This document shows, in pieces, positions 57,041 to 57,137 of a stretch of DNA of 57,137 nt; the first letter of the stretch is position 1, and each line of letters opens with the position of its first letter. The DNA lies in the NCBI GenBank assembly GCA_012270585.1, contig JAAXIB010000016.1, forward strand, positions 1 to 57,137, in the 5' to 3' direction. Both the position numbers and the translations under genes were made by a program. The notes below the pieces were generated by a model, which saw nothing but the letters and a program-made list of their open reading frames with translations, was not told the origin of the DNA and searched no databases. This DNA comes from Nitrospirales bacterium. GTDB taxonomy: Bacteria; Nitrospirota; Nitrospiria; Nitrospirales; UBA8639.

Positions 57041-57137
57041 AGACTCTGGATTCCTGCTTTCGCAGGAATGCCAGCAGCGGAACCCGGGACGCCAGGGGGT
57101 TTGCTTTTCTTTCTGTCATCCTTGTATGTGTTCAGTA
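57041..57137. repeat. Dispersed repeat at the window end
   Basis: ATTCCTGCTTTCGCAGGAAT (57050-57069) is the inverted counterpart of 18-37, and the last 25 bases repeat CTGTCAT...TGTATGTGTTCAGT seen at about 38268. Confidence 0.8.

Noticed and set aside
1-57137. CRISPR arrays, tRNA or rRNA genes, riboswitches
   Set aside because: Repeats seen are dispersed hairpins without regular spacers; no cloverleaf, rRNA core or known riboswitch pattern was recognised by eye.

Overview
The window looks like chromosomal DNA of a Nitrospira-like bacterium (Nitrospirota). The main reasons are a complex I operon with two NuoM subunits, a second respiratory and cytochrome gene set, a large DUF2309/DabA inorganic-carbon transport locus, and a Na+-linked transport pair (NhaD plus SulP). 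The NhaD pair suggests an autotroph that copes with salt or alkaline stress. The assignment is an inference from gene content; no rRNA or other taxonomic marker is present. No tRNA, rRNA, CRISPR array or intact insertion sequence was seen.

Layout. 1-370: dispersed palindromic repeats. 0.4-2.6 kb: a secreted cupredoxin and a secreted protein of unknown function. 2.8-7.1 kb: a PAS/sigma-54 activator, a good sigma-54 promoter, then a DUF1264 protein, a monohaem and a tetrahaem cytochrome c. 7.4-11 kb: secretin, ExeA-like ATPase and TPR anchor protein (MshL/M/N-like). 11.0-15.5 kb: a two-component system (CHASE3/HAMP/PAS kinase and NtrC-type regulator) with a small partner gene, and a divergent DUF3365 haem protein. 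15.9-19.0 kb: nhaD and a SulP transporter. 19.0-21.4 kb: two paralogous 51-residue proteins, each behind a matching sigma-54 promoter and palindromic upstream sites, separated by a Phd/VapC toxin-antitoxin pair, then a decayed HNH-like gene. 21.8-33.4 kb: an MpsC-type protein and the Dab region (dabB, an unusual antiporter-like membrane gene, dabA and a PII-like gene on the minus strand; an intact nhaR; two nhaR relics; two copies of a small coiled-coil secreted protein; and a broken second dabA). 33.6-37.4 kb: HtrA protease, then a decayed Mrp/NuoM cluster. 37.5-42.6 kb: a DUF6573-like protein, a membrane protein, a PriA-like protein without ATPase motifs, an EF-hand secreted protein and two small proteins. 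42.9-56.8 kb: nuoA-B-C-D-G-I-J-K-L-M-M-N.

How the parts work together. Three transport systems with a plausible role in inorganic carbon or ion balance lie within 22 kb: NhaD (Na+/H+) beside SulP (possibly Na+-dependent bicarbonate uptake), MpsC, and the DabAB system with its PII-like partner and NhaR-type regulator. In Staphylococcus, MpsA/MpsB are the DabB/DabA homologues and MpsC is a third component, so the MpsC gene next to this Dab operon is meaningful. The 2M complex I lacks nuoE, nuoF and nuoH in this window; without E and F it may be fed by, or feed, a carrier other than NADH, and NuoH must be encoded elsewhere if the enzyme is complete.

Several regions show decay or gene conversion. 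The 31.9-37.4 kb stretch has repeated one-base shifts at homopolymers, which could be either real pseudogenes or assembly errors; the truncation of the second dabA and an internal deletion in the NuoM-like gene cannot be explained by simple base-calling errors. The window begins and ends in the same family of dispersed palindromes, which suggests contig ends set by repeats.
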